Shown here: one piece after another, positions 42,412-51,161 of the stretch | Position numbering within the stretch: position 1 is the stretch's first letter | Layout: each line of letters starts with the position of its first letter | Assembly: GCF_014203235.1 (NCBI RefSeq) | Contig: NZ_JACHIN010000001.1 | Coordinates: forward strand, 1,581,450 to 1,645,449 | Length of the DNA stretch: 64,000 nt | Direction: 5' to 3' | Source: Nonomuraea endophytica | Lineage (GTDB): Bacteria; Actinomycetota; Actinomycetes; Streptosporangiales; Streptosporangiaceae | Translations under genes and position numbers: made by a program | Notes under the pieces: model-generated | Databases searched by the model: none | Seen by the model: the letters and a program-made list of their open reading frames with translations, nothing else | What the model was told of the DNA's origin: nothing

Positions 42412-42421
42412 GGTGGTGGCC

Positions 42422-43471
42422 ATGGCGGCCAGAAGTGTGGCGGTGACCTTCACCAACACCACAGGAGAGATCCTCGGCAAGAACTTCGAGGCGCTGATGC
42501 ACGGCGTGTGGACCAACGGCATCGAACCCCCGCAGACCGTGGTCCCCGGCGAGACCGTGAGCTGGGAGAGCGAGTCGGACGGCGTCGCCACCGGCACCGA
42601 GGGCCGCGTGCAGTACCGCGTCGGCGACGGCGGGCCGATCATCGAGATGCACTGGAGCAACCCGTTCGTCGGGGCCAACACGTTCAACGAGGTGTGCATA
42701 GCGGGCAAGGCGCTGCTGCGCAGCGGCGGCGACGGCGAGAACGCCCGGGTGTCCTGGGTGCTGGAGAACTCGCAGTGGCACACCACCACGTTCCGGCCCA
42801 GCCTGCACGGCTTCCACTTCAACAACTCCTGGCCGGAGGGCACCACGCTCAAGCACCTCGACCTCGGCGTGGTGAGCCTGCCGATCGGCGACGCCACCAA
42901 CGGGCTGTGCGGCGGCATGGTCTACGCGGCCATGGACTACTTCCTGTCCAACCAGCTCGCGCCCGCGCAGACCGTCGCGCCCGCCGGTGAAGGGGTGCCG
43001 CTGTTCGACTACTTCGTCTCGCGGCTGTTCGACTCCTTCGACCTGCCCGACCTGCCGCTCAGCCTGCTCAAGCTGATGAACCCGGCCTACCCCGACACCG
43101 ACCAGGGCATCTTCGAGCCGATCGGGCTCATGTCCGGCCGCTCGGCCATCATGGTCAGGGACTCCTGGCCGAGGGTGAAGGACTGGATCGACCAGGGCTT
43201 CCCGCGGCCGATCTGCCTGGTGAAGACCAAGAGCCTCAACCCCGCCGACCTGGGCAAGAACCACCAGGTGCTCGTCTGGGGCTACCACGTGAGCGGCACC
43301 GGGGTCACCTTCGCCCTGTACGACCCCAACTTCCACGACCACGACGCGCTCATGATGACGTTCGACACATCCCGTACGGACGTGCCGGTCGCCGTCGGCG
43401 TCACCAACCCCGGCCAGGGCACGATCTCCTGCTTCCTGCCCACCGCGTACGCAGCCCAGACCCCTCCCTGA
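42422..43471 (+). CDS. Aegerolysin-like domain fused to a papain-like (C39-like) domain
   Basis: 349 residues from ATG 42422 (GAGGTGG ribosome site). Residues about 1-105 have the aegerolysin pattern: SVAVTFTNTTGEIL, PGETVSWESESDG, ATGTEGRVQYRV and MHWSNPFVGANTFNEV. Aegerolysins bind membrane sphingolipids and often work with a pore-forming partner. Residues about 135-345 look like a cysteine-peptidase fold: NGLCGGMVYAAMDYF (candidate nucleophile Cys), NHQVLVWGYH (His) and YDPNFHDHD (Asp/Asn). No signal peptide. An in-frame GTG at 42332 would add a KEAIAK-repeat helix. The joining of these two domains is unusual. Possibly a toxin or a lipid-targeted protease; activity unproven. Confidence 0.65.
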   Translation: MAARSVAVTFTNTTGEILGKNFEALMHGVWTNGIEPPQTVVPGETVSWESESDGVATGTEGRVQYRVGDGGPIIEMHWSNPFVGANTFNEVCIAGKALLRSGGDGENARVSWVLENSQWHTTTFRPSLHGFHFNNSWPEGTTLKHLDLGVVSLPIGDATNGLCGGMVYAAMDYFLSNQLAPAQTVAPAGEGVPLFDYFVSRLFDSFDLPDLPLSLLKLMNPAYPDTDQGIFEPIGLMSGRSAIMVRDSWPRVKDWIDQGFPRPICLVKTKSLNPADLGKNHQVLVWGYHVSGTGVTFALYDPNFHDHDALMMTFDTSRTDVPVAVGVTNPGQGTISCFLPTAYAAQTPP

Positions 43472-43491
43472 CCTTTGCTAAGTTCTGGGGC

Positions 43492-46041
43492 GTGCTTCAG
43501 GGGAGGAAGGACGAGCTGGCCGCGATCGAGCGGCTGCTCGGCACGGCCCGCGCCGGCGGCAGCGGCGCGCTGGTCCTGCGTGGCGAGCCAGGCGTGGGCA
43601 AGAGCGCCCTGCTGGAGCACGCGGGCCGCAGGGCCGACGGGTTCGCGGTCCTGCGCGGATCGGCGGTGGAGAGCGAGTCGGAGCTGCCCTTCGCCGCCCT
43701 TCACCAGGTCCTGCGCCCGGTCCTGGACCACCTCGACACCCTGCCCGAACCCCAGGCCGCCGCCGTACGCACCGCGTTCGGCCTGGCCACCGACGGCGTG
43801 GCCGACCGGTTCATGATCGGCCTGGCCACGCTGACGCTGCTCGCGGAGAACGCGCCGTTGCTCTGCCTGATCGACGACGCCCAGTGGCTCGACCGGGCCT
43901 CCGCCGAGGCCCTGCTGTTCGCCGCCCGCCGCCTGCACGCCGAGGGTGTGGCGATGCTGGTCTCGGCCCGGGACGAGGCGTCGCTGGCCGGGCTGCCCGA
44001 GCTGCGGGTCGAGGGGCTCGACCGGGAGGATGCCCAGGCGCTGCTGGCCGGCCACCTTCCCGGCCTGCCGCCCCACGTCAGGGACAGGGTGGTCGAGGAG
44101 TCGGGCGGCAACCCGCTGGCCCTGCTCGAACTGCCCGCCTCGGCGCTGGCGGAGGTCGGGCCGCTGCCGCTGCCCCGCCGCCTGCAGGAGGCCTTCGGGC
44201 AGCGCATCGCCGTCCTGCCCTCGCGGGCGCGCAGCGCGCTCGTGGTCGCCGCGGCGGCCGGCACCGGCGAGCTGGGCACGATCCTCGCCGCCACCCGCGA
44301 GCTCGGGCTGCCCGATGACGCGCTGGCCCAGGCCGAGGGGCTGGTGAGCGTGCGGGGCTCCACGGTCTCCTTCCGGCACTCGCTGACCAGGGCGGCCGCC
44401 TACCAGAGCGCCGGGTTCGTCGAGCGGCTGGCCGTACACCGGGCGCTGGCGGCGACCGCGACCGACGCGGACCGGCGGGCGTGGCACCTGGCCGCGGCGG
44501 CGACCGGGCCGGACGAGGAGGTCGCGGCGGCACTGGAAGCGGCGGCGGAGCGGGCACGCGACCGCACCGGGTACGCGGCCGCGGCGGCGGCCCTGGAACG
44601 CGCCGCGCACCTGACCCCGGACCCGGAGCGGCGGCTGCGCCGACTGACCTCGGCCGCGCAGACGGCGGCGGACGCGGGACAGAACGGGCGGGCCGGCGGC
44701 CTGGTCGAGGAGGCGCTGCGGCTGAGCGGCGACCCGGACGCGCTGGCCACGCTGCGCGCCAAGGTGGCCTTCGAGGACGGCGACTCGCGGGCCGCCTACA
44801 CGATCCTCATCGAGGCGGCCGACCGTGCCGAGGGCGAGGCCCGGGTACGGCTGCTCACCGACGCGGCCAGGGCGGCCTGGACGCGCGCCGACCCCGCGGG
44901 CATGCGGCGCGTGCACGGCCTGCTGGCCGGCATGCCGGGGCAGGAGTCGCTGGCGGCGGCCATCGGCGGCGCGGCCGAGCTGATGTCCGGCGATCCCGGC
45001 GAGGGGCTGCGGATCCTGCGCGAGAACGTGGCCGCGATGCCCCAGCGCCGCGCCGGCCTGGTCGGCGAGCGGCTGGCGACCGTGATGGTGGACTTTTTCA
45101 GCGGCGACTTCGCCCGCTCGCGCGAGACGATGCTGGTGCTCGCGGGCGAGTTCCGGCAGCGTGGCATGATCGGCTGGCTGGCCGGGGTGCTGGGCACGCT
45201 GGCCGAGGCCGAGTTCTTCCTGGGCCGCTTCCACGAGGCGGCGGCCAGCGTCGACGAGACCGTCCGCATCGCCGGGGACACCGGCCAGCGCCAGCGCGAG
45301 GCGCACGCGCGCGGCCTGCTCGCGGCGCTGGCCGCGGTACGCGGCGAGGAGGAGAAGGGCGAGGGCGAGTGGGCCGAGCGCGCGGGCGCGCTGCTCGACC
45401 TGGGGCGCGGCCGCTTCGAGGCGGCGCTGGAGCGCATGGAGCAGCTCACCGGGCAGAACCACGCGCTCTACTTCGCGCCCGACCAGGTCGAGGCGGCGGT
45501 CAGGCTGGGCCGTCCCGACCGGGCCGCAGAACCGCTTGAGCGCTTCGAGCGGTGGGCGCGGGCCGCCGGTCAGCCGTGGGCCGACGCGGTGCTGGCCCGC
45601 TGCCGCGCCCTGCTGGCCGAGGCTCCGGAGGAGTTGTTCGCGCTGGCCGTACAGGATGGGGCCAGGCCTTTCGAGCAGGCCCGCAGCAGGTTGCTGTTCG
45701 GGGAGTGGCTGCGCCGTGAGCGGCGCAAGGCCGAGGCCCGCACGCAGCTGCGGGCCGCGCTGGAGACGTTCGAGCGGGCGGGCGCGCACCCGTGGGCCGA
45801 ACACGCCCGCGCCGAGCTGCGCGCCGCGGGCGAGACCGCAGCGCAGGCCGCGCCCGACGCGATGGCCGCCCTCACCCCGCAAGAGCTGCAGGTGGTACGG
45901 CTCGCCGCGACGGGCGCCACCAACAAGGAGATCGGCGCCCAGCTCTTCCTGAGCCCGAAGACCGTCGGCCACCACCTCTACCGGGCCTTCCCGAAGCTCG
46001 GCGTGGCCACCAGGACCGAGCTGGCCCACTTGTTCAGCTGA
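43492..46041 (+). CDS. LAL-type LuxR regulator (large ATP-binding, AAA + LuxR HTH)
   Basis: 849 residues, GTG start. N-terminal AAA ATPase domain with Walker A GEPGVGKSALLEHA (about 30-43) and Walker B LLCLIDDAQWLD, a long alpha-solenoid middle region of TPR-like repeats (about 350-760) and a C-terminal LuxR HTH LTPQELQVVRLAATGATNKEIGAQLFLSPKTVGHHLYRAFPKLGV. LAL regulators activate catabolic or antibiotic pathway genes. It begins 20 bp after the aegerolysin-like fusion gene and may be in its operon, which is worth noting for the function of that gene. The last eight bases overlap the convergent membrane-protein gene. Confidence 0.93.
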   Translation: MLQGRKDELAAIERLLGTARAGGSGALVLRGEPGVGKSALLEHAGRRADGFAVLRGSAVESESELPFAALHQVLRPVLDHLDTLPEPQAAAVRTAFGLATDGVADRFMIGLATLTLLAENAPLLCLIDDAQWLDRASAEALLFAARRLHAEGVAMLVSARDEASLAGLPELRVEGLDREDAQALLAGHLPGLPPHVRDRVVEESGGNPLALLELPASALAEVGPLPLPRRLQEAFGQRIAVLPSRARSALVVAAAAGTGELGTILAATRELGLPDDALAQAEGLVSVRGSTVSFRHSLTRAAAYQSAGFVERLAVHRALAATATDADRRAWHLAAAATGPDEEVAAALEAAAERARDRTGYAAAAAALERAAHLTPDPERRLRRLTSAAQTAADAGQNGRAGGLVEEALRLSGDPDALATLRAKVAFEDGDSRAAYTILIEAADRAEGEARVRLLTDAARAAWTRADPAGMRRVHGLLAGMPGQESLAAAIGGAAELMSGDPGEGLRILRENVAAMPQRRAGLVGERLATVMVDFFSGDFARSRETMLVLAGEFRQRGMIGWLAGVLGTLAEAEFFLGRFHEAAASVDETVRIAGDTGQRQREAHARGLLAALAAVRGEEEKGEGEWAERAGALLDLGRGRFEAALERMEQLTGQNHALYFAPDQVEAAVRLGRPDRAAEPLERFERWARAAGQPWADAVLARCRALLAEAPEELFALAVQDGARPFEQARSRLLFGEWLRRERRKAEARTQLRAALETFERAGAHPWAEHARAELRAAGETAAQAAPDAMAALTPQELQVVRLAATGATNKEIGAQLFLSPKTVGHHLYRAFPKLGVATRTELAHLFS

Positions 46042-46480
46042 GCTCGGCCTTCCTGCGCAGCAGGGCGTTGCGCCGGCGGTGAGCCAGGAACGTCACCACC
46101 GCCGCGACCGCCACGCACAGCGGCCCCACCACGAACAGGACCGGCGTGTCGCGCACGACGCCGACCACGGCGAGAAACACCGCAGTCAAGGTGGAGGCGG
46201 CGACCGCGAGCCAGCCCGCGACCACCCGGTCCAGCGCGAACATGGGTGTCCGCCGGGCCAGCACCCACCCGCCGTATCCGGCCCAGACGAGGCAGAGGGC
46301 AAGGAGCAGGCCGAAGCCGAGGTGCAGGCGGTCCGGCAGTGGTTCCGGCTCGGTCAGCCACAGCGCGCCCAGCGCGACGGCGCCGGCGAGCCCGGCGATC
46401 AGCGCGGTCAGCCCGCCGACGCGCCGCCACGGCGACAGCACGGGCGACAACCTGGCGATGATGTCATCAGGCGAGTTCAT
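46034..46480 (-). CDS. Four-helix membrane protein co-transcribed with an ECF sigma factor
   Basis: 148 residues, four predicted helices (about 24-44, 54-72, 86-108, 112-133) and a short cytosolic N-terminus. The start overlaps the end of the upstream sigma gene by 14 bases. A membrane protein directly downstream of an ECF sigma gene is usually the anti-sigma factor, but there is no zinc-finger motif and the N-terminal soluble part is only about 20 residues, so this role is uncertain. I do not recognise the family. Confidence 0.75.
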   Translation of the reverse strand: MNSPDDIIARLSPVLSPWRRVGGLTALIAGLAGAVALGALWLTEPEPLPDRLHLGFGLLLALCLVWAGYGGWVLARRTPMFALDRVVAGWLAVAASTLTAVFLAVVGVVRDTPVLFVVGPLCVAVAAVVTFLAHRRRNALLRRKAELS

Positions 46481-47039
46481 GGCCGTATCCCTTTCGCGTG
46501 AGGTGTTCCGACAGCAGGCGACGGGCGCGGTTGAGCCGCGACTTGACGGTGCCGACCGGCACTCCGCAGATCAGCGCGCAGTCCTCCAGGGAGAAGTCCT
46601 CCAGGTAGAACAGCGCGAGCACGTCCCGTTCCCGCACGGGCAGCGCGGACAGCGCGCCGACCAGCTCGGCCCGGTCGAGTGCCGCCTCGAAGGCGTCACC
46701 CTGCGGGCCGGCCGGCTGGGGCTGTGTTTCCGGTGGCGGCTGGGCGTACTCGGCGCGCAGCCGGTCGGCGACCGCGCGCCGCGCGATGGTGAACAGCCAC
46801 GGCGCGAACCTGCCCGACTCCTTCAGCCGGGGCAGGCCGCGCAGCACCGCCACCCAGACCTCCTGGGTGACGTCGTCGGCCCGTTCGGCGTCCAGCATGC
46901 GCCGCACGTAGGTCCAGACGGGTTTGTGCCATGTTCTGACCAGCTCGGCCAGCGCGTCGCGCTCACCGAGCTGGCAGCGGACCACCAGCAACTCGTCGCT
47001 CATGCCTGTCCAGTCGGGTGATGGTCCGGGAAGGTTCAT
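46467..47039 (-). CDS. ECF-type RNA polymerase sigma factor
   Basis: 190 residues. Region 2: DELLVVRCQLGERDALAELVRTWHKPVWTYVRRMLDAERADDVTQEVWVAVLRGLPRL, with RFAPWLFTIARRAVADRLR; region 4: LSALPVRERDVLALFYLEDFSLEDCALICGVPVGTVKSRLNRARRLL. The long form from ATG 47039 keeps the W-T-G-M-S-D-E context; ATG 47003 is an alternative. Operon with the four-helix membrane protein. Divergent from the DUF1702 gene, which may be part of its regulon. Confidence 0.92.
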   Translation of the reverse strand: MNLPGPSPDWTGMSDELLVVRCQLGERDALAELVRTWHKPVWTYVRRMLDAERADDVTQEVWVAVLRGLPRLKESGRFAPWLFTIARRAVADRLRAEYAQPPPETQPQPAGPQGDAFEAALDRAELVGALSALPVRERDVLALFYLEDFSLEDCALICGVPVGTVKSRLNRARRLLSEHLTRKGYGHELA

Positions 47040-47122
47040 GCCGGGGCGATAAACACCTCATGCGGTCGTGTGCAGGCTTGTTCACGCTCTGTCACGTCCC
47101 TACCTTCTTGGCGGGGGGACGC

Positions 47123-48007
47123 ATGAGAAAGCTCCTATGTCAGGATGCCGCACAGGTCGATTTCGAGCGGCGCGGGTTCCGGCTCGGGCCCGCGAGGGGC
47201 CACCTGGAAGCCGTCGGGCTGGCCTTCGTGGCCGGGTTCAACGCCGCGGGTCCCGACGGGATGGACGTCTCCGGGCTCGCGCCGGAGATGTGGGGGTTCG
47301 CCTACGAAGGCGCCGGGATGGCGTGTGCCATGCACGACGTCCTGACGCTTTCCGGCGGCAGGCGGCTGGCCGCGCTGCTGGCCGGGCGGGGGCGCGAGCA
47401 CGCGTACCCGATCCATCTGGGGGCCGGTTGGGCCTTCGCCAGGCTGCGGCTGCGGCCGTGGCCCATGCGGAAGGCGCTGGACCCGCTGCTGCGCTGGCTG
47501 AGCTGGGACGGCTACGGCTTCCACCAGGCCTTCTTCCGCCAGCCCGTGGGCCTGACCACCAACGGGGTCAGGCGGGCCATCCGCGACCAGGGCTACGGCC
47601 GGGCGCTGTGGTTCCGCGAGTGCGCCGACGTGGACGCCCTCGCCGTCACCATCGCCGCCTTTCCGCTCGACCGGCACGCCGACCTGTGGAGCGGCGCGGG
47701 CCTGGCCGCCGTCCACGCCGGCGGCGCCACCCCCGACGACCTGGTACGGCTGGCCCGCCACGCCGGCGAGAACCGGGCCGACCTCGCCCAGGGCGCCTCC
47801 TTCGCCGCCGCGGCCAGGGTGCGCTCCGGCCTGGTCCCCGCCCACACCGAGCAGGCGATCGAGATCCTGGCCGGAGCCGGACCCGAGCGCGCGGCCGACT
47901 GGGCCGAGCAGGCCAGGCGCGGCCGGGGCCACACCGCGGAGGAGTTCCAGCTCTGGCGGGCGGAGATCCGCAGGTTGTGGGGATCGCGGAGAAACGTGCG
48001 TTCCTGA
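47123..48007 (+). CDS. DUF1702 family protein
   Basis: 294 residues from ATG 47123 (GGGGGGA upstream). Conserved DUF1702 blocks: FERRGFRLGPARGHLEAVGLAF, WGFAYEGAGMACAMHDVL, YPIHLGAGWAFARLRLRPWPM, LDPLLRWLSWDGYGFHQAFF, RALWFRECADVD and DLWSGAGLAAVHAGGATPDDL. DUF1702 genes occur in enediyne and related polyketide clusters and also alone; the biochemical role is unknown. It is followed 40 bp later by the FOXRED2-like flavoprotein, suggesting joint action. No polyketide synthase is in the window. Confidence 0.92.
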   Translation: MRKLLCQDAAQVDFERRGFRLGPARGHLEAVGLAFVAGFNAAGPDGMDVSGLAPEMWGFAYEGAGMACAMHDVLTLSGGRRLAALLAGRGREHAYPIHLGAGWAFARLRLRPWPMRKALDPLLRWLSWDGYGFHQAFFRQPVGLTTNGVRRAIRDQGYGRALWFRECADVDALAVTIAAFPLDRHADLWSGAGLAAVHAGGATPDDLVRLARHAGENRADLAQGASFAAAARVRSGLVPAHTEQAIEILAGAGPERAADWAEQARRGRGHTAEEFQLWRAEIRRLWGSRRNVRS

Positions 48008-48047
48008 GGGGGTTGACCGCTCCGGGCGGCCCGCAGAACCTACGGGT

Positions 48048-49559
48048 GTGCAGACCTACCGCTATCTCGTCGTCGGCGCCGGTCCTGGCGGACTCCAGCT
48101 CAGCTACTTCCTGCACCGGCGCGGCGCGGACTACGTGACGCTGGAGCGGGAGGCGGGACCGGGGGCCTTCTTCCGGCACTATCCCCGCCACCGCAGGCTG
48201 ATCTCGCTCAACAAGGTCCACGTGGGCGACGACGATCCGGAGATCCGGCTGCGCTGGGACTGGAACTCGCTGCTCAACGACGCGCCGGACCTGCTGTTTC
48301 CCGCGTACTCGGCCGAGTACCTGCCTTCGGCCGACGACCTGACCCGCTACCTCGCCGACTTCGCGGCCAAGCACGCGCTCAACGTGCGCTACTCCACGCC
48401 GGTCACGGAGATCAGGCGCGAGGAGGACGGCTTCGTGGTGCGGGCCGGCGAGCAGGTCTACCGGGCCGAGTGCGTGGTCGTGGCCACGGGCTGGGGCGGG
48501 CCGTACGTGCCGGAGATCCCGGGGATCGAGCACGCGGCGGGCTACGAGGACATGGAGACCGACGGGGCGCGCTTCGCCGGGCAGCGGGTGCTGGTCATCG
48601 GCAAGGGCAACTCGGCGTTCGAGACCGCGCAGGCTCTGCTGCCGCATGCCGACATCGTTCACCTCGCCAGTCCTCACCCCTTACGGCTGGCCTGGCGCAG
48701 CAAGCACCCCGGTGACGTACGCGGGCAGTACGGCGCCTTCCTCGACAGCTACTGGTTCAAGACCCTGCACGCGGTCCTGGAGTGCGAGATCGACCGGATC
48801 TGGCGCGAGGACGACGTCTTCAAGGTCGCCATCACCTACACGCTGGCCGACGGCGAGCGGGCGCTGCTCGACTACGACGCGGTCCTGCGCTGCACCGGGT
48901 TCACCATGGACAAGGGGGTGTTCGGGGAAGGCAGCGTGCCGTACCTGCACGAGAACGGGCGGATCCCGGCCATCCGGCCGGACTTCCAGTCGGCCAACGT
49001 CGACGGGCTCTACTTCGCCGGGACGCTGATGCAGGGGCGCGACGTCAAGCACGCCTCCTCGGCCTTCATCGACGGCTTCCGCTACAACCTGCGCACGCTG
49101 GACCGGCTGCTGGCCGAGCGCTTCGACGGGGCGCCGCTTGAGCACAGGACGGCGCCTGCGGACGCGGGCGGGCTGTGCGCGTACATGCTGGATCGGGCGA
49201 ACTGGAGCTCGGCGCTGTGGACGCAGTTCGAGTACCTCTGCGACGCCTACGTGATCGAGGACGGCCGGATCGAGCACTACGAGGACCTGCCCGAGGACTA
49301 CGCGGCCGAGCGGTTCCACGATCTGCTCACGCTCACGTTGCGCTGGGGGCCGCGTGACCAGCCGGACGTCTTCGCCATCCAGCGGCATCCGGAGCCTGAT
49401 CGGGCCGAGGAGAGCGCCTTCCTGCATCCGGTGGTGCGCCGGTGGCGGGGTGGGGCGCTGGTGGCGGAGAAGCACCTGCTGGAGGATCTGCAGGCGCGGT
49501 GGCGCGATCCGGTCAGGCATGTCGCGCCGCTCACCGGGTTTCTGGCCGGGCAGCTCTAG
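48048..49559 (+). CDS. FOXRED2-like FAD/NAD(P)-dependent oxidoreductase
   Basis: 503 residues, GTG start. N-terminal FAD fold YLVVGAGPGGLQLSYFLHRRG, then GPGAFFRHYPRHRRLISLNK, a second dinucleotide motif RVLVIGKGNSAFETAQAL and ATGWGGPYVPEI, with a C-terminal extension (about 350-500) of unknown fold. The overall plan resembles FOXRED2 and flavin monooxygenases. Downstream of DUF1702 and possibly co-transcribed. Substrate unknown; a role in tailoring or redox quality control is possible. Four bases overlap the convergent GDPD gene. Confidence 0.88.
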   Translation: MQTYRYLVVGAGPGGLQLSYFLHRRGADYVTLEREAGPGAFFRHYPRHRRLISLNKVHVGDDDPEIRLRWDWNSLLNDAPDLLFPAYSAEYLPSADDLTRYLADFAAKHALNVRYSTPVTEIRREEDGFVVRAGEQVYRAECVVVATGWGGPYVPEIPGIEHAAGYEDMETDGARFAGQRVLVIGKGNSAFETAQALLPHADIVHLASPHPLRLAWRSKHPGDVRGQYGAFLDSYWFKTLHAVLECEIDRIWREDDVFKVAITYTLADGERALLDYDAVLRCTGFTMDKGVFGEGSVPYLHENGRIPAIRPDFQSANVDGLYFAGTLMQGRDVKHASSAFIDGFRYNLRTLDRLLAERFDGAPLEHRTAPADAGGLCAYMLDRANWSSALWTQFEYLCDAYVIEDGRIEHYEDLPEDYAAERFHDLLTLTLRWGPRDQPDVFAIQRHPEPDRAEESAFLHPVVRRWRGGALVAEKHLLEDLQARWRDPVRHVAPLTGFLAGQL

Positions 49560-50503
49560 CGCAGGCGCGGGGCCACCGTGTCGATTCGGTTGGTCCAGAT
49601 TCCGCCCGCGTAGCCTTCTGGCAGGCGTTCCAGGTCGGCGGGGGTGTCGAAGCCCTCCGACCAGCCGCCGTCGCCCGCGACCAGGACGACGCGGGTGCCG
49701 TGGGCGCGCATCCGCTCGACGAACTTGTGCGGCCAGCCCCACAGCCAGGGGGCGTAGCTCTCCGGGATGTGCAGCTGGATGTTCTGGCAGGCCGCGGGGA
49801 CCATCCCGGTCCAGCCGGTCGCCAGGTAGCGCAGGCCGCAGCGTTCCATGACGGCGGGGGAGGCGACCCTGGCGCCGGGGGCCCTGGCGGCGTAGGCGGC
49901 CACCGAGGCGTCGCCGCCGTAGACGGTGATCTTCGCGCGGCGCTCCGGGGGCAGGGCGGCGGCCACCTTCTCGCCGTCGGCCGGGTCGTCGCTCTTGATG
50001 TGCAGCAGGAATTCCTTGCCCGGGAAGGCGGTCAGGACCTCCTCCAGGGTCGGCATCAGGCCCTTGCCCTTGCCGCGGAAGGGGAACGTCTTGCCGTCGT
50101 CGGGGGTGTAGCCGTGGCCGACGTCCAGGCGGCGCAGCTCGGCCATCGTGTGGTCGCGGACCGCGCCCCGGCCGTCCGTGCGGCACTCCAGGAGGTGGTC
50201 GTGGAAGACGGCGATCCTGTCGTCCTTGGTCACCTGGACGTCGAACTCGACCATGTCCGCTCCGGCCGCGAAGGCGGCGCGGATGGAGTCCAGGGTGTTC
50301 TCCAGGTAGGGGTGTTCGGGTGGGTGGATGCGCTCCGCCGTACAGGTGTCGCCGGTCAGGTCCGCGAACCCGAACGTCTGCGCCATCCCGCGGTGGGCCA
50401 GCAGCAGCGGCGGCTCGTCCGGCGTGCTCCAGGAGCGGTTGCCCACGAAGACGAGCGCGACGAACCCCAGGAGCAGGACGAGGGCGATGCGGCGTTTCGA
50501 CAC
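49556..50503 (-). CDS. Glycerophosphodiester phosphodiesterase family protein, membrane-anchored
   Basis: About 315 residues from GTG 50503 (a TTG at 50539 would add 12). An N-terminal hydrophobic segment RRIALVLLLGFVALVFVGN acts as signal anchor, then the GDPD barrel: LLAHRG (catalytic His), ENTLDSIRAAFAAGADMVEFDVQVTKD (metal Glu and Asp), VFHDH, MPTLEEVL and FLLHIKSDD. Probably exported and hydrolysing glycerophosphodiesters or teichoic-acid-like polymers. No strong ribosome site, so the start is uncertain. Confidence 0.88.
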   Translation of the reverse strand: MSKRRIALVLLLGFVALVFVGNRSWSTPDEPPLLLAHRGMAQTFGFADLTGDTCTAERIHPPEHPYLENTLDSIRAAFAAGADMVEFDVQVTKDDRIAVFHDHLLECRTDGRGAVRDHTMAELRRLDVGHGYTPDDGKTFPFRGKGKGLMPTLEEVLTAFPGKEFLLHIKSDDPADGEKVAAALPPERRAKITVYGGDASVAAYAARAPGARVASPAVMERCGLRYLATGWTGMVPAACQNIQLHIPESYAPWLWGWPHKFVERMRAHGTRVVLVAGDGGWSEGFDTPADLERLPEGYAGGIWTNRIDTVAPRLR

Positions 50504-50551
50504 CGCTCGACGATCGCGCCGGGCCGACTCGGGCCACAACCGGCTAAAGGA

Positions 50552-51154
50552 CTAGTCCCTTGGTACGAGCCGCGCGGCCTGGGTGCGGCTGGTGACGCCC
50601 AGCTTGGCCAGCACGTTGCTGACGTGCGCCTTGACCGTGCGCTCGGCCAGGCCCAGCGTGCGGGCGATGTCCTGGTTCGACAGGCCCTCGGCCACGAGGT
50701 CCAGAACCTCCCGCTCCCTGGCGGTGAGCGCCTCCAGGCCGGGCGGGCGGGCGCGGGCCAGCAGCCGGCCGGCCGAGGCGCTCAGCGTGGTGACGCCGGC
50801 GTGCGCGCCCCTGACGGCAGCGGCCAGTTCCTCGCCGGTGGCGTCCTTGAGCACGAAGCCGTCGGCCCCGGCGGCCAGGGCGCGCTGGATCTCCGCTGCC
50901 CTGCCGACCGTGGTCAGCATCAGCACGCGCGGCCGCGGCCTGGGCAGGTGCTCGCGCAGCAGCGTGATGCCGTCCATCCCCGGCAGGTACAGGTCGAGAA
51001 GGATCACGTCCACCTCGCCGGTCGCTAGGAAGGCGAGAAGTTCCGGCCCGGCTTCTACCGCGGCGACCACCTCGATGTCCGGTTGTGCCCCGAGAATGAG
51101 GAACATGCCCTCCCGGACGAGCGCCTGGTCATCGACGATGACGAGCCTGATCAC
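50552..51154 (-). CDS. NarL-type response regulator
   Basis: 200 residues from GTG 51154. Receiver domain: [11 protein letters not shown] (acidic pocket), phospho-acceptor Asp in [15 protein letters not shown], Thr in LMLTTVG and Lys in FVLKDAT; output Lux[49 protein letters not shown]. The GTG has no ribosome site but TAGCAT stands seven bases before it, so the mRNA may be leaderless. It is back-to-back with its presumed histidine kinase, only 7 bp apart, an unusual arrangement for a two-component pair. Confidence 0.92.
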   Translation of the reverse strand: MIRLVIVDDQALVREGMFLILGAQPDIEVVAAVEAGPELLAFLATGEVDVILLDLYLPGMDGITLLREHLPRPRPRVLMLTTVGRAAEIQRALAAGADGFVLKDATGEELAAAVRGAHAGVTTLSASAGRLLARARPPGLEALTAREREVLDLVAEGLSNQDIARTLGLAERTVKAHVSNVLAKLGVTSRTQAARLVPRD

Positions 51155-51161
51155 GCGGCCG

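Noticed and set aside
43282..46029. 915-codon minus-strand frame opposite the LAL regulator
   Set aside because: Shadow frame; the plus-strand AAA and LuxR motifs are unambiguous.
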